Assembly (NCBI GenBank): GCA_022009975.1
Contig: CP091733.1
Span: 1,849,001-1,913,000, forward strand
DNA length: 64,000 bases
Source of the DNA: Phocaeicola vulgatus
Lineage (GTDB): Bacteria > Bacteroidota > Bacteroidia > Bacteroidales > Tannerellaceae
Reading direction: 5' to 3'
In this document: piece by piece, positions 20,683 through 29,598 of the stretch
Numbering within the stretch: position 1 is the stretch's first letter
Layout: every line of letters begins with the position of its first letter
Translations under genes and position numbers: made by a program
The notes under the pieces: generated by a model
The model's input: the letters and a program-made list of their open reading frames with translations, nothing else
The model's database searches: none
Told to the model about the DNA's origin: nothing

Positions 20683-21800
20683 TTTTGTTTATTTTTTGAA
20701 TGTATCAAGTAATCGTTCTGCAACAGCTTTAATCACCGGTACTACAACAGTATTGCCTAATAAATCAAAACCGTCTTTCTCATTGACATTAAATTTCATA
20801 TTGTCAGGATAGCCACACAATCTCAATCCTTCTCGTAGTGATAATCTTCTAAGTCCCCCATTATCACCTACATATAGTTTTTGCATATCCATTGCAACAA
20901 GTGTTGGGGCTATTTCATTTGGAGACATCACTTTATTAATCTCAAAACTTAATTTCCCTGCTACTATATTATATCCTTTAGGCTTTGTCACATCATATTC
21001 TCTATGCGTTGTTACAACTCCTGCCTCATTTACTTCACGGATAAGTTTTTTGGGATACTCAAATTTCAAATAGCCTTTTCGTGTCAAATCCTCCAACATA
21101 CTCTTCAAATCAGATGAATTATAGAACGTACTGATTTGCTCTAAAGTCAGTGGCATACCATCCATCCAATCAATACCAATTATTTCTGCCCATTTCTTTT
21201 TGCGCCGTTCTGTCAATATTGTATCAAGAAGTTTCTTTTGTTCCTTTGTCACAGAACCTTTTATCTCCAAATCCCAGCTGTGGATATTAGTAGAACCTCC
21301 CCTTTTATCTTTTATGGATTTACCACATAGTTGTTCTATGGTAAAATGTTTAAGTAAAGTTCTAATAAAAGGTGTATCAGATGTTGGCAGCCCTGACTCA
21401 AGTATGTCAACCAGTTTACTTTCTTTTATGGGAAAATTGTCAAGATTAGGCTTATCAGAAATACTACCGACGATATATATTCTCTTTCGTTCCTGAGGAA
21501 CTCCAAAATATTTTGAATTAAGTACACGGAAATCAAATTTATAGTTCAACGCCTCAAGCCTATCCACAATTACTTGTAGGGTCTTTCCCCCATCATGATT
21601 TACAAGTCCCTCTACGTTTTCAAGAATGAACCCCTTGGGACGTTCATCTCTTAATATTCGCTCCACCTCAAAAAACATAGTTCCACGCGTGTCGGCAAAA
21701 CCTTGTCTTTTTCCTGCAGAGCTGAATGCTTGACATGGGAAACCCGCACAAAGTATATCAAAGTCAGGTATGTTTTTTGTATCAACTTTTGTGATATCTC

Positions 21801-23398
21801 GGCCCAGTTGCAAATATCCGTGGCTTAAATTTGTAGTATAGGTATATTTTTTCTTGTTTAATGTTTAAATGTTCATGCGATGTCTTAACTTTGTAGCCAT
21901 GAGTAAACAATCAACATTTGACTATAAGATTCTGGCAAGTTACCTTCTTCCCAAAGGCATACTTGAGTTCTTCGACGTTACAGCCGTTAACGAAGATCAC
22001 ACAGGCATTATTGAAGAGACGGGTGATGAGCGTATCCTTCTTCACATCTATCTTGACGAAAAAGATTCACGAGAAGAAGAGTGGCACGACCTTAAGCCCA
22101 ATGGTTTTTACGGAAAGCCGTCAGGTTAACGACTTTCCTATCCGTGATCACAAGGTCGTTCTTCATGTCAGACGTCGCAGATGGCTAACGGCAGAAGGCA
22201 GAAACGTAATCCTTGACAGGTATTCGTTGCTTGCTGATAACACCAGCTACTCTAAAGAGTTTGCTGATGTCTTAAAAAAATATTTGGATACCTACCCTGA
22301 TAACTACCGCTCGCTGGGGCTATACTTTTAAGGTAGATGGCAATAACCTGGAGCGTGCTTACAAGGATCATCTGAGTGGTTTCCGTAATTGGGAACAAGC
22401 CAGTCATGCAGAGGACTGGGTGCTGCATCCTGAGAACATAGGCAAACGGCTGGGCATTGACGAGACCATGCTTCACAAGGATCTGATGACATTCTTGACC
22501 AACAAAGAAGGGCATGGTAAACGTCACACCTTAATAGCAGCTGTAAAAGGCACTAAGACCTCAGATATTATCAATGTTCTTATGCAGATACCGCAGGAAC
22601 AGCGAGAGCAGGTCGAAGAAGTTACCATGGACTTCTCTGACAGTATGTTTGCTGTCGTCACGGAAGCCTTTCCTAATGCAGCCATAGTCATCGACTGCTT
22701 CCATATCATCAAGCGTTGTATCGAAGCTGTGGAGGAACTCCGTCTCAAAGCTAAACGAGAAGCACAGAAAGCACAAAACAAAGAGAAAGTCAGGTTTAAA
22801 AAGAAACTTGAACAGCTGGTAAAGAACCGTAAATACTACCGTAAGAAACATCCAAAAGAAATACAAAGGTAAGAAGCGGGGACGTAAGCCACAGAGGTTG
22901 AACAAACGCTTCAGGCCAACCATGCTTGCCAATGGCGAAACTGTCATAGAACTGCTGACAAGAAGCAAGTATCTGCTGAGTGTGAGTGGTGAGAAATGGA
23001 CTGACAGGCAGAAAACACGTGCAAAAATACTCTTCAAGATGTTCCCAAAGATAAAGGAAGCATATACTTTGATTTGCAGCCTAAGAAGCGTGTTTAGCAA
23101 CAAGTCTATCGACCGGGTTACAGCTAAGGTTAAACTGCATGAGTGGTATCAGAAGGTATCAGCTTGTACGTTGCGTGAAGTAAAGGCTGCAAGGGATGCC
23201 ATCAAGTACAAGGAAGACGAAGTACTAAACTACTTCATAAACAGGTCAACCAATGCTCATGCTGAATCTCTTAACTCTAAGCTGAAAGGATTTAGAGCAC
23301 AACTCCGCGGTGTGCAGGATTTACCATTCTTTATGTTCAGAGCGTCTATGATCTTTGGATAACATGATTATATTGCCACGGACTTATGCAACTGTGCC
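21801..23398 (+). mobile_element. ISAon1/ISL3-type insertion sequence inside the methyltransferase gene
   Basis: A 1598-bp element with terminal inverted repeats of about 24 bp: GGCCCAGTTGCA then TCCGTGGC on the left, and the complement of GGCACAGTTGCA then TCCGTGGC on the right. An 8-bp target duplication is GATATCTC (21793-21800) and TATATCTC (23399-23406), with one mismatch. It encodes one transposase reading opposite to the disrupted gene. A family assignment of ISAon1 (ISL3-related) rests on the protein. Confidence 0.88.
21899..23362 (+). pseudogene. ISAon1-type transposase, read in several frames
   Basis: The N-terminal region starts MSKQSTFDYKILASYLLPKG, a typical ISAon1 N-terminal domain ending FADVLKKYLDTYPDNY. 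The catalytic part has GIDETMLHKDL, VTMDFSDSMFAVV, AIVIDCFHIIKRC and, near the end, NRSTNAHAESLNSKLKGFRA. Frame changes occur near 22106 (one extra T in NGFTESRQV), near 22330 and near 22865 (extra A before YKGKKRGRKP). In related elements the two parts are often separate overlapping ORFs, so the change near 22330 may be natural; the others look like indels. TAACTTTG at 21885-21892 is a plausible promoter -7 box. Confidence 0.8.
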
Positions 23399-24064
23399 TA
23401 TATCTCCTGTAATAGTCTCTGTTGGATGATTCTCTTGTAGAACACTAACTGCATACGGCTTTATCTCAGATGTAAACACACAAACCGGGTTTAGACCTTT
23501 TGCTTTTGCAGCTAATTCAAGACCATAACGAATTCCTCCTATACCAGCAAACAGGTCAATAAAACGCAATACATTGTGATGATTATTCACAACAATATTA
23601 GGTTGCGGCAAAGACAAATCCACAGCATTTACTATATTATGTCCTTTTAGCCATTTCGGAGCATAAAGAACATCTTTATTTCCTTTAGGGGAAGTACGCT
23701 CTATCAATTTTCCGATATCAAGTGGTTCAGAAATAAGTTCTTCTCCTAAAGTATATACTATATATGACCCTGTCGGATTTGGATATTTTAATTGTTCCAT
23801 TTCTCCTTGATTCTTAATGGAAGAATTTACACATGGATACAAATGATACCCTGTCTGTGGATCTTGCGTATTGTACAAAAGAACATAATCAGGCAAAACA
23901 CTTGAAATCATTCCACCATTTCTTTGAGAAAACAAATCTTGATTGAAACGGATATTATAGAGTTTCTCATATCTTTGAGTCGCTTCTCCTAAATCCATTC
24001 CAACTGAGATTTATCCCCCCTATATGCACCCAATAGGAATGTTTTATCTTTATTGTCAACAAAT

Positions 24065-24292
24065 TTAAACATATTCGATTTCTTTGGTATTAATATCATT
24101 GATTAAATCTTTGGGACTAACGGACAACAACTTTGCTATTTGCAATAACTGTTCCAAAGAAGGCTGTGTCTTATTTTGCACCCACCTACTTATTGTTATT
24201 TCCGATTTTCCCATTCGCTCAGCTAACCAACGATTTGTTTTATTCTGCTCGGCTAAAGCAACTCTTATTCGATTTATAGAATGTTCATTCAT
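24065..24292 (-). CDS. XRE-family HTH regulator, putative controller of the R-M locus
   Basis: 75-residue helix-turn-helix protein (MNEHSINRIRVALAEQNKTN; HTH in RWLAERMGKSEITISRW and LEQLLQIAKLLSVSPKDLI). The start at 24292 gives a compact single-domain protein; longer in-frame starts exist but add residues with no homology to the domain. Its stop overlaps the inferred methyltransferase start, so the genes are translationally coupled. Position and size fit a controller (C) protein, or a generic XRE regulator that times methyltransferase expression. It probably acts as a dimer on the promoter just upstream. Confidence 0.8.
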   Translation of the reverse strand: MNEHSINRIRVALAEQNKTNRWLAERMGKSEITISRWVQNKTQPSLEQLLQIAKLLSVSPKDLINDINTKEIEYV

Positions 24293-24694
24293 ATTGCATA
24301 TGATATTCATCGACAAAGATAACAAACGATGATGAGAGTTTATCGTATTTTGATAAATATTTAAAACTAAATTTACAAATAATGTCATTAGTGTTCACTA
24401 AAAAATTAAAGAATACCATCCTGGCTATTCTCCTTTTCAAACTGTTCTTGCGAGACTTCAAACGTACGACTCTCTTGTGCTGTCAACAAATTGACTGCAC
24501 AAAAAGACAAAATCCACAAAATAAAACCCCTTTCATAGCACGTAATTTAATGAGCAAGCATTTATCTCCTCTTTTAAGAAAACAATCCCCCTGTCTGGTT
24601 TGTTCTATATATAAACGTAATCCTATCAAGAACCTATCAATAATCAGCCAAGCGATTCTTTGGCAGTAAAATATAATCATAAGGAGGATATATC
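24293..24694. other. Intergenic region upstream of the HTH gene and sodB
   Basis: About 400 AT-rich bases that must hold the divergent promoters of the leftward HTH gene and the rightward superoxide dismutase gene. A 95-codon rightward frame at 24382 has no recognisable content. No convincing promoter pair was found. Confidence 0.3.
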
Positions 24695-25329
24695 ATGGGG
24701 TAACAACAATTACAAACGATGCAACGACATCAACGGCTTCAGATGAGAGCCGTTACCAACTCATCAAGCTGCCTTACGAGGCAGACGCTTTAGAACCTGT
24801 CATCAGCAAGACTACCATCAGCTTACATCATGGCAAACACTTGCAAACGTATGTCGATAATCTAAATAAACTGATTGTCGGGACTGAATGGGAAAAGGTA
24901 TCACTTTTGCATATAGTGAAGGATTCTGACGGGGCTTTGTTCAACAATGCAGGGCAAGTCTTGAACCATAATCTCTATTTCCAACAGTTCACTGCCCGTT
25001 CGACTGGCAAACCGGAAGGCAATTTAGCTCTTGCCTTTGAGAAGGAATGGAATTCATTTGAGAATTTCAAAACGGAGTTTGTCAAAGCCGGAACAACTTT
25101 GTTCGGTTCTGGTTGGGTGTGGCTGACCAAAGATACGACTGGCAAATTGGCAATTAAGCAATATGCCAATGCCGGCAATCCGGTAAAAGAGGCATTGACT
25201 CCCCTACTCTGTTTCGATGTTTGGGAACATGCCTATTATGTCGATTACCAAAACCGCAGAGCAGAGCATTTGAACGAACTATGGAAAATCATCGATTGGA
25301 ATGTCATCAGCAGCCGGTTCGATGAATAA
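24695..25329 (+). CDS. sodB: Fe/Mn superoxide dismutase (frameshift in the G-run at the start codon)
   Basis: About 210 residues. Contains LPYEADALEPVISKTTISLHHGKH (metal-ligand His), NHNLYFQQF (second His), GSGWVWL, and FDVWEHAYYVDYQNRRAEHLNELW (Asp and His ligands). It converts superoxide to peroxide and oxygen in the cytoplasm. AAGGAGG at 24681-24687 precedes ATG 24695 with good spacing, but the ATG is followed by GGGTAA; adding one G to the run gives MGVTTITNDATTS in frame with the enzyme. I take this as a one-base contraction of a homopolymer. Iron, manganese or cambialistic use cannot be decided from sequence. Confidence 0.9.
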
Positions 25330-25333
25330 CAGC

Positions 25334-25386
25334 AATGCCGATTTGCAAATGAAAGTTTTCACTTCTTCCATAAGCAAATCGGCATT
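25334..25386 (+). terminator. sodB terminator, first copy
   Basis: Perfect 13-bp stem AATGCCGATTTGC (25334-25346) with GCAAATCGGCATT (25374-25386), followed by ATTATTTT. The same sequence from the sodB 3' codons onward recurs at 27910-28001. Confidence 0.75.
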
Positions 25387-25470
25387 ATTATTTTAAATCC
25401 GCCTGTCTTTGCTACTTATCATTGTTCATTAATCGGCATTAAAACGGTATTAAAACACCGTTTAAACACC

Positions 25471-25686
25471 GTTTTAATAGCATTTATTTGACATCATCCA
25501 TAGCAAACTTCCCCTTCGCTGTGATGCGAACTGGTAAAATTGATTGACTGACCAATTGCAAGTTTGTCAAAACTGTACTTCAAAAGCGGATATTCAATAA
25601 AAACGTTGGTATTTAGAAGAAAACACTATACCTTTGCAAGCGAATAAGAACCAAAAATATAATAAAAAGGTTTCAAAAACATGGTA
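25471..25686. repeat. Direct repeat, copy 1 (AbiE promoter region)
   Basis: About 216 bp nearly identical to 27249-27464 without gaps. It runs from GTTTTAATAGCATTTATTTG through the promoter to the ATGGTA of the AbiE-like gene. The left edge is a palindromic AAACGGTGTTTAAACACCGTTT-like element also found beside the GH97 fragments at 35.8 and 40.0 kb. Confidence 0.85.
25606..25636 (+). promoter_or_regulatory. Bacteroidetes-type promoter for the AbiE-like locus
   Basis: TTG at 25606-25608 is followed after 20 bases by TATACCTTTG, whose TAnnTTTG core is 25629-25636. It is 45 bases before ATG 25681. An identical promoter lies in the duplicated copy at about 27384-27414. Confidence 0.65.
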
Positions 25687-26078
25687 AAGACATCAAGCCA
25701 AAGCACTGTAAATAAGATATAGAAATGAGGCTTAGAGGAAAAGGACGTGGTTCGATAGTATTCCAACAAGACTATGCGGACCGCGGAACACCATCTGCCG
25801 TGAAGTCAACATTCCATCGGATGTATACTGACGGAATGTTGGTGCGGCTGGCTCATGGTATCTATTATTACCCCAAAGAGGACAAGGAATATGGGCTTGG
25901 CATCATCTATCCGTCTGTTGAAGACATTGCCCAGGCTATAGCCAAACGAGACAAGGCGAAGATTGTACCGATGGGAGCATATGCCCTGAATCGTCTCGGA
26001 TTGTCCACTCTAATGCCCATGAATGTCGTGTTCCTGACCAACGGCGCACCACGTAGGATAAAGATAGGAAACCAATGA
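25681..26078 (+). pseudogene. AbiEi-like (DUF6088) antitoxin, truncated, copy 1
   Basis: Begins MVKTSSQSTVNKI, then after a 2-base surplus near 25717 continues MRLRGKGRGSIVFQQDYADRG, GIYYYPKEDKEYGLGIIYPS and MGAYALNRLGLSTLMPMNVV, ending APRRIKIGNQ. This is the winged-helix and central part of AbiEi/DUF6088 antitoxins of type IV toxin-antitoxin systems; the family usually continues well past this point. The reading frame then stops and overlaps a fragment of the AbiEii toxin, so an internal deletion has fused the two genes. It cannot be a complete antitoxin. Confidence 0.72.
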
Positions 26079-26191
26079 TGGATTCTGAAAACCATATTGC
26101 TGACCGTGCAATCCACAACGAAACGTTGTACAAGGCGGTACTTGAACATCGAAGAAAGTTCATCGGACTTAAAGGGGATGGCGACACATGA
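26075..26191 (+). pseudogene. AbiEii-like toxin fragment, copy 1 (both ends missing)
   Basis: Overlaps the antitoxin stop (ATGA) and reads MMDSENHIADRAIHNETLYK, then LEHRRKFIGLKG, before switching to unrelated sequence and stopping at 26189-26191. The same stretch in copy 2 continues with FNYDELYPTTLCIVP. It comes from the C-terminal region of nucleotidyltransferase toxins of the AbiEii/AbiGii group; the N-terminal nucleotidyltransferase domain is absent. Confidence 0.6.
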
Positions 26192-26309
26192 AAATATCCG
26201 TCTCTTGATTTCTTTACCTCGGTTTTTCACTTCATAGGTTCTGCATATCCTTCTTCTTCACTGCAAGATGAAAAGAAAAACGGAAGAACCTATAGCATGA
26301 GTAATTATC

Positions 26310-26642
26310 TTACCACAACGCAATCTTGCCCGCAACACCCAAATCAAGGGTAGCCGTTTTGATACCCAATGCTTGAAACACACGGCTCATTGTTGGTAAT
26401 GTGATAACACTTGTACCTTTTTCCAACTTTGAAATTTGAGCACGTTGCACACCGATACGCTCACCAAGTTGTTCTTGCGTGAGGTTTTGTGCCAGTCGAG
26501 CCTTGCGTATGGCTTCACCTACAATATAGGCGTTCACATCTTCTTTGAGTTTAGCTTCCATTGCATCACGCTCTGGAGTTCCTATTTTACCCCAAAGTTT
26601 GTCTTTCATATTGTCTGCTGGTATCAATTTCATCTGTGCCAT
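26310..26642 (-). CDS. higA: HigA-like antitoxin
   Basis: 110-residue XRE protein with an N-terminal extension (MAQMKLIPADNMKDKLWGKI) and a C-terminal HTH (IRKARLAQNLTQEQLGERIG, RAQISKLEKGTS). It follows the toxin gene by 4 bases. HigA antitoxins bind and neutralise the HigB ribonuclease and repress their own operon. The gene is intact and lies between the two halves of the AbiE duplication. Confidence 0.85.
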   Translation of the reverse strand: MAQMKLIPADNMKDKLWGKIGTPERDAMEAKLKEDVNAYIVGEAIRKARLAQNLTQEQLGERIGVQRAQISKLEKGTSVITLPTMSRVFQALGIKTATLDLGVAGKIALW

Positions 26643-26646
26643 AATG

Positions 26647-26991
26647 CTATTTCTTTTTATTATTAAAGTACTCTTTTCTTATCTCTTCTGCTTTGGCAAT
26701 TTCCTTTAGTGGTGTCTTCTGAGTTTTCTTGACTATGCCATGTGTGGCAATAACCAAAGTCTCTTCCTCAGTATCCCAAAAGGAGAAAAGCCTGTAGCAT
26801 ATACCATTGTAGAGAGTACGAAACTCCCATATCTCGGTATTTTCAAGTTTCTTGAAAATGTCAACTTTCATCACTCCTTCCTCAACCTTGAAAATGTTGT
26901 AGTATATTTTCTGTTGAGCTTTGAATGGCTGCGCATCCAAAAAGGCTTGTGCTTCTTCTGTCAACACCACTTTTAGTTTGTTGATGCCCAT
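26647..26991 (-). CDS. higB: HigB-like toxin (RelE/ParE fold, phage Gp49 type)
   Basis: 114 residues from ATG 26991 (MGINKLKVVLTEEAQAFLDA), with VDIFKKLENTEIWEFRTLYN, ICYRLFSFWDTEEETLVIATHG and TPLKEIAKAEEIRKEY, the usual Gp49/HigB core. Such toxins cleave mRNA at the ribosome. An in-frame upstream ATG at 27060 would add 23 residues outside the domain. Toxin-before-antitoxin order is typical of higBA. The pair looks functional. Confidence 0.85.
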   Translation of the reverse strand: MGINKLKVVLTEEAQAFLDAQPFKAQQKIYYNIFKVEEGVMKVDIFKKLENTEIWEFRTLYNGICYRLFSFWDTEEETLVIATHGIVKKTQKTPLKEIAKAEEIRKEYFNNKKK

Positions 26992-27248
26992 TTCGTTTTG
27001 GATTATGTTGCATAGATAATATTTTGTTTCCAAACAACGATACATGGATCTACTTTTCACCTATTCAAACCTTACTTTTAACACTCTCGCTACTGGTTAG
27101 TATCAGATATGTAACTTATTCGCTATTTTATTCCCCTAAATTTGAAAATTCAAAAATAGGGAAGAGAATATGTGAATGTAAAAAGTTATGGAGAAAGTGA
27201 ACAATATCCGTTATATATTACATTTTTCATAAAACTTCGATAAACATC

Positions 27249-27464
27249 GTTTTAATAGCATTTATTTGACATCATCCATAGCAACCTTCCCCTTCGCTGT
27301 GATGCGAACTGGTAAAATTGATTGACTGACCAATTGCAAGTTTGTCAAAACTGTGCTTCAAAAGCGGATATTCAATAAAAACGTTGGTATTCAGAAGAAA
27401 ACACTATACCTTTGCAAGCGAATAAGAACCAAAAATATAATAAAAAGGTTTCAAAAACATGGTA
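27249..27464. repeat. Direct repeat, copy 2 (AbiE promoter region)
   Basis: Second copy of 25471-25686 at a constant offset of 1778 bases, carrying the same promoter and ATGGTA. After ATGGTA it jumps to sequence equivalent to 25937 onward, a 250-bp deletion relative to copy 1. Confidence 0.85.
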
Positions 27465-27606
27465 TATAGCCAAACGAGACAAGGCGAAGATTGTACCGAT
27501 GGGAGCATATGCCCTGAATCGTCTCGGATTGTCCACACAGATGCCCATGAATGTTGTGTTCTTGACCAACGGCGCACCACGTAGGATAAAGATAGGAAAC
27601 CAATGA
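27459..27606 (+). pseudogene. AbiEi-like (DUF6088) antitoxin, copy 2 with N-terminal deletion
   Basis: The start ATGGTA is joined directly to AKRDKAKIVPMGAYALNRLG in the wrong frame, because the 250 bases between them in copy 1 are gone. The frame then ends APRRIKIGNQ exactly as in copy 1. Translation from this ATG would not yield the antitoxin. Confidence 0.6.
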
Positions 27607-27899
27607 TGGATTCTGAAAACCATATTGTTGACCGTGCAATCCACAACGAAACGTTGTACAAGGCGGTACTTGAACATCGAAGAAAGTTCATCGGACTTAA
27701 AGGATTCAACTATGATGAGCTTTATCCTACAACACTATGTATCGTTCCAAACGAGGATATCGCAAAACTATGGCAAGATGACTACATGTTCATGTGTGAA
27801 CACATGATTTTCGGGCAGGTGCCTTCTTTTGAGGAACTGATAAACAAGTTGTCAACGCTCAACGACTTAATAAAACAGTTAAACTACCGAAAGACATGA
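27603..27899 (+). pseudogene. AbiEii-like toxin, C-terminal region, copy 2
   Basis: 98 residues: MMDSENHIVDRAIHNETLYK, LEHRRKFIGLKGFNYDELYP, WQDDYMFMCEHMIFGQVPSF and EELINKLSTLNDLIKQLNY. This matches the C-terminal helical end of AbiEii/AbiGii nucleotidyltransferase toxins. The catalytic N-terminal domain is missing. After its stop the sequence switches to the sodB 3' end and terminator. Confidence 0.6.
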
Positions 27900-27926
27900 A
27901 CATAAACAAGTTCGATGAATAACAGC

Positions 27927-27978
27927 AATGCCGATTTGCAAATGAAAGTTTCACTTCTTCCATAAGCAAATCGGCATT
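27927..27978 (+). terminator. sodB-type terminator, second copy
   Basis: Same 13-bp stem as at 25334-25386 (27927-27939 with 27966-27978) followed by ATTATTTTT. The duplicated stretch includes the last sodB codons (TTCGATGAATAA), here out of context after the AbiE fragment. Confidence 0.75.
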
Positions 27979-28023
27979 ATTATTTTTAAATCCGCCTGTC
28001 TCAACTACTCTATATCACATTCT

Positions 28024-29592
28024 TCACTTGATCTTCCGGACTATGAACTCATCCTTTTCTGTCTTTATCCGGACAATCAACGAGCCTTCTGGCACTTCCA
28101 TTCGTAAATCCTGTACAAAGCTGTCACGCTGTAATAACAATGTTCCCCTAAATGAGTAGATTTGCACTTGGCTTACAGGTTCGTCTGAATGGAGTATCAA
28201 CATGTTTCCTTGACGGGAAATCCTTACTGGCATCGCTTGGATTGTCTCATTCCCGACTGCTCCTGTCACATAAACCGCACGCAATGTTTTGACGGCTGAA
28301 CGAAGCAGACTGACATCCAGTTTAAACTCATATTTATCCGAAAGCAGGTTATCGCCATAATACCAGCCTTTAAAAATATACCCGCTAACCTGTTTAGCTT
28401 TCAAGAAAATAGTCGAGCCACGATATAAGATTACTTCCGCCCAGCCTTTTTCGCCACCATTCACATCCAAGAGGAAAGGAAGTTCCCGGAATTTGGCAAC
28501 CAACGTCTTCATCTCCTTATCCACAAACAGAGAGTAGGTCATTCCTGCCGTCTCTATCAATTGGCCATTCAAATACCATCCTTCGAAAGCAAAACCTTCT
28601 TCTGGTATTGCTTGGACAGTTATCTGTTGACCCGGCACTGCCAAACCTTTTACAACCACTAAACCGCCTTCAGTCTCATCGCCTGTTCCTATGACCAATG
28701 ATGGTTTCTTATCATCCGCAGAGAATTTTGCCTCAACAGTCATCTTCTGTTTCGTAATCGTCATTTCGTAAACCAACGATGTGGACAATAATGTTTCACC
28801 TTCATACCAACCATCGAATTTATATCCGACAAAAGGAGAGGCCGTCAACGTCACTTTATCTCCTAATTTATAAACTCCCTTTCCACTTTGGGAAACAGAA
28901 CCGTAAGTTGGAGTGGGGTTGGCTAAATACAATAAGTAACCTGCCATTCCCGGCTCACTTGGGTTAGCTGGATTCCAGCTCATCACAGCTTTCACCGTGA
29001 TATGTTTAGAAGGCATGACCAAAGTGTATTCTTTCTCTTTCGACACGGCTACACCATCTATTTCCCAACAAAGGAAGTCATAATCGGGATAAGGTTCTAT
29101 CGAAAAGGTCACAGAATCGCCTTGCTGATAAATACCTTGTCCACTTTGCCGAAGAGAACCACCGCGGTGTGGTTGAACATACGTAATAACATTATAATAA
29201 CCAACTCCCGGATCTTTCGGGTTGTCTTTCGGATTAAATTGGAAATGAGCCACCAAATGGGTGTTCTTCGTTATCTTGAAACTATACTCCGGTTGATTAG
29301 ACAAAACTTCCGATGAGCCATATTCTGTCCACGACAGGAAATCATAATTGTTTTCAGCCGTAGCTTTCACTGTTACCGTTACATCTTTATTATAAGTCCC
29401 ACTTTCATTCGTCTGCTCCAGTTGGGCACACCAATAGGGATCGCCACTCAACCGCAATGTCAATTGCCCTGGTTCTGGTGGAGAAACAGGATTGAAATCG
29501 GTTTGGGCAATTGCCTGCCATCCGAAACATCCGAAGAATGCTCCGATTAGCAGGCATCTGCATAAGGATAATAAAACGATTATCTGTTTCAT
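28024..29592 (-). CDS. Secreted InlB-type repeat protein with C-terminal sorting-like domain
   Basis: 522 residues. Signal peptide around residues 1-29 (CFGWQAIAQ). Then about five Listeria-Bacteroides (InlB B-type) repeats of roughly 70-80 residues, each with GSLRQSGQGIYQQGDSVTF-like and FDGWYEGETLLS-like segments. The C-terminus (MPVRISRQGNMLILHS, VQIYSFRGTLLLQRD, SLIVRIKTEKDEFIVRKIK) resembles a type IX secretion sorting domain. It starts 6 bases after the upstream LRR gene and shares its repeat type and C-terminus, so the two are an operon of surface proteins. Adhesin-like; ligand unknown. Confidence 0.8.
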   Translation of the reverse strand: MKQIIVLLSLCRCLLIGAFFGCFGWQAIAQTDFNPVSPPEPGQLTLRLSGDPYWCAQLEQTNESGTYNKDVTVTVKATAENNYDFLSWTEYGSSEVLSNQPEYSFKITKNTHLVAHFQFNPKDNPKDPGVGYYNVITYVQPHRGGSLRQSGQGIYQQGDSVTFSIEPYPDYDFLCWEIDGVAVSKEKEYTLVMPSKHITVKAVMSWNPANPSEPGMAGYLLYLANPTPTYGSVSQSGKGVYKLGDKVTLTASPFVGYKFDGWYEGETLLSTSLVYEMTITKQKMTVEAKFSADDKKPSLVIGTGDETEGGLVVVKGLAVPGQQITVQAIPEEGFAFEGWYLNGQLIETAGMTYSLFVDKEMKTLVAKFRELPFLLDVNGGEKGWAEVILYRGSTIFLKAKQVSGYIFKGWYYGDNLLSDKYEFKLDVSLLRSAVKTLRAVYVTGAVGNETIQAMPVRISRQGNMLILHSDEPVSQVQIYSFRGTLLLQRDSFVQDLRMEVPEGSLIVRIKTEKDEFIVRKIK

Positions 29593-29598
29593 AACTGT

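Larger units (their letters stand above)
20689..24072 (-). pseudogene. DNA (cytosine-5) methyltransferase split by an insertion sequence
   Basis: The N-terminal part runs from about 24072 and the C-terminal part from about 21800 to 20689. Motif I (RFIDLFAGIGGIRYG) lies on the first part; motif IV with the catalytic Cys (CAGFPCQAFSSAGKRQGF), motif VI (FILENVEGL), motif VIII (QERKRIYIVG) and motif X (DLLGNTVVVPV) lie on the second. Removing 21801-23398 and one 8-bp target duplication restores TGDITKVDTKNIPDFD exactly, so the IS broke an intact gene. The likely original start is ATG 24072, overlapping the upstream HTH gene stop (ATGTTTAA); a missing T near 23992 explains the frame change (KSQLEWILGEATQRYEKLY). 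It would methylate cytosine C5 in a recognition site I cannot predict. Confidence 0.9.

Noticed and set aside
24382..24669. Rightward 95-codon ORF before sodB.
   Set aside because: Composition is low-complexity and basic without any recognisable domain, and it runs into the sodB promoter region.
27412..27606. ORF starting at 27412 (MQANKNQKYNKKV) as a variant antitoxin.
   Set aside because: Its start lies at the promoter -7 box, and the N-terminal residues come from untranslated leader joined by the 250-bp deletion.
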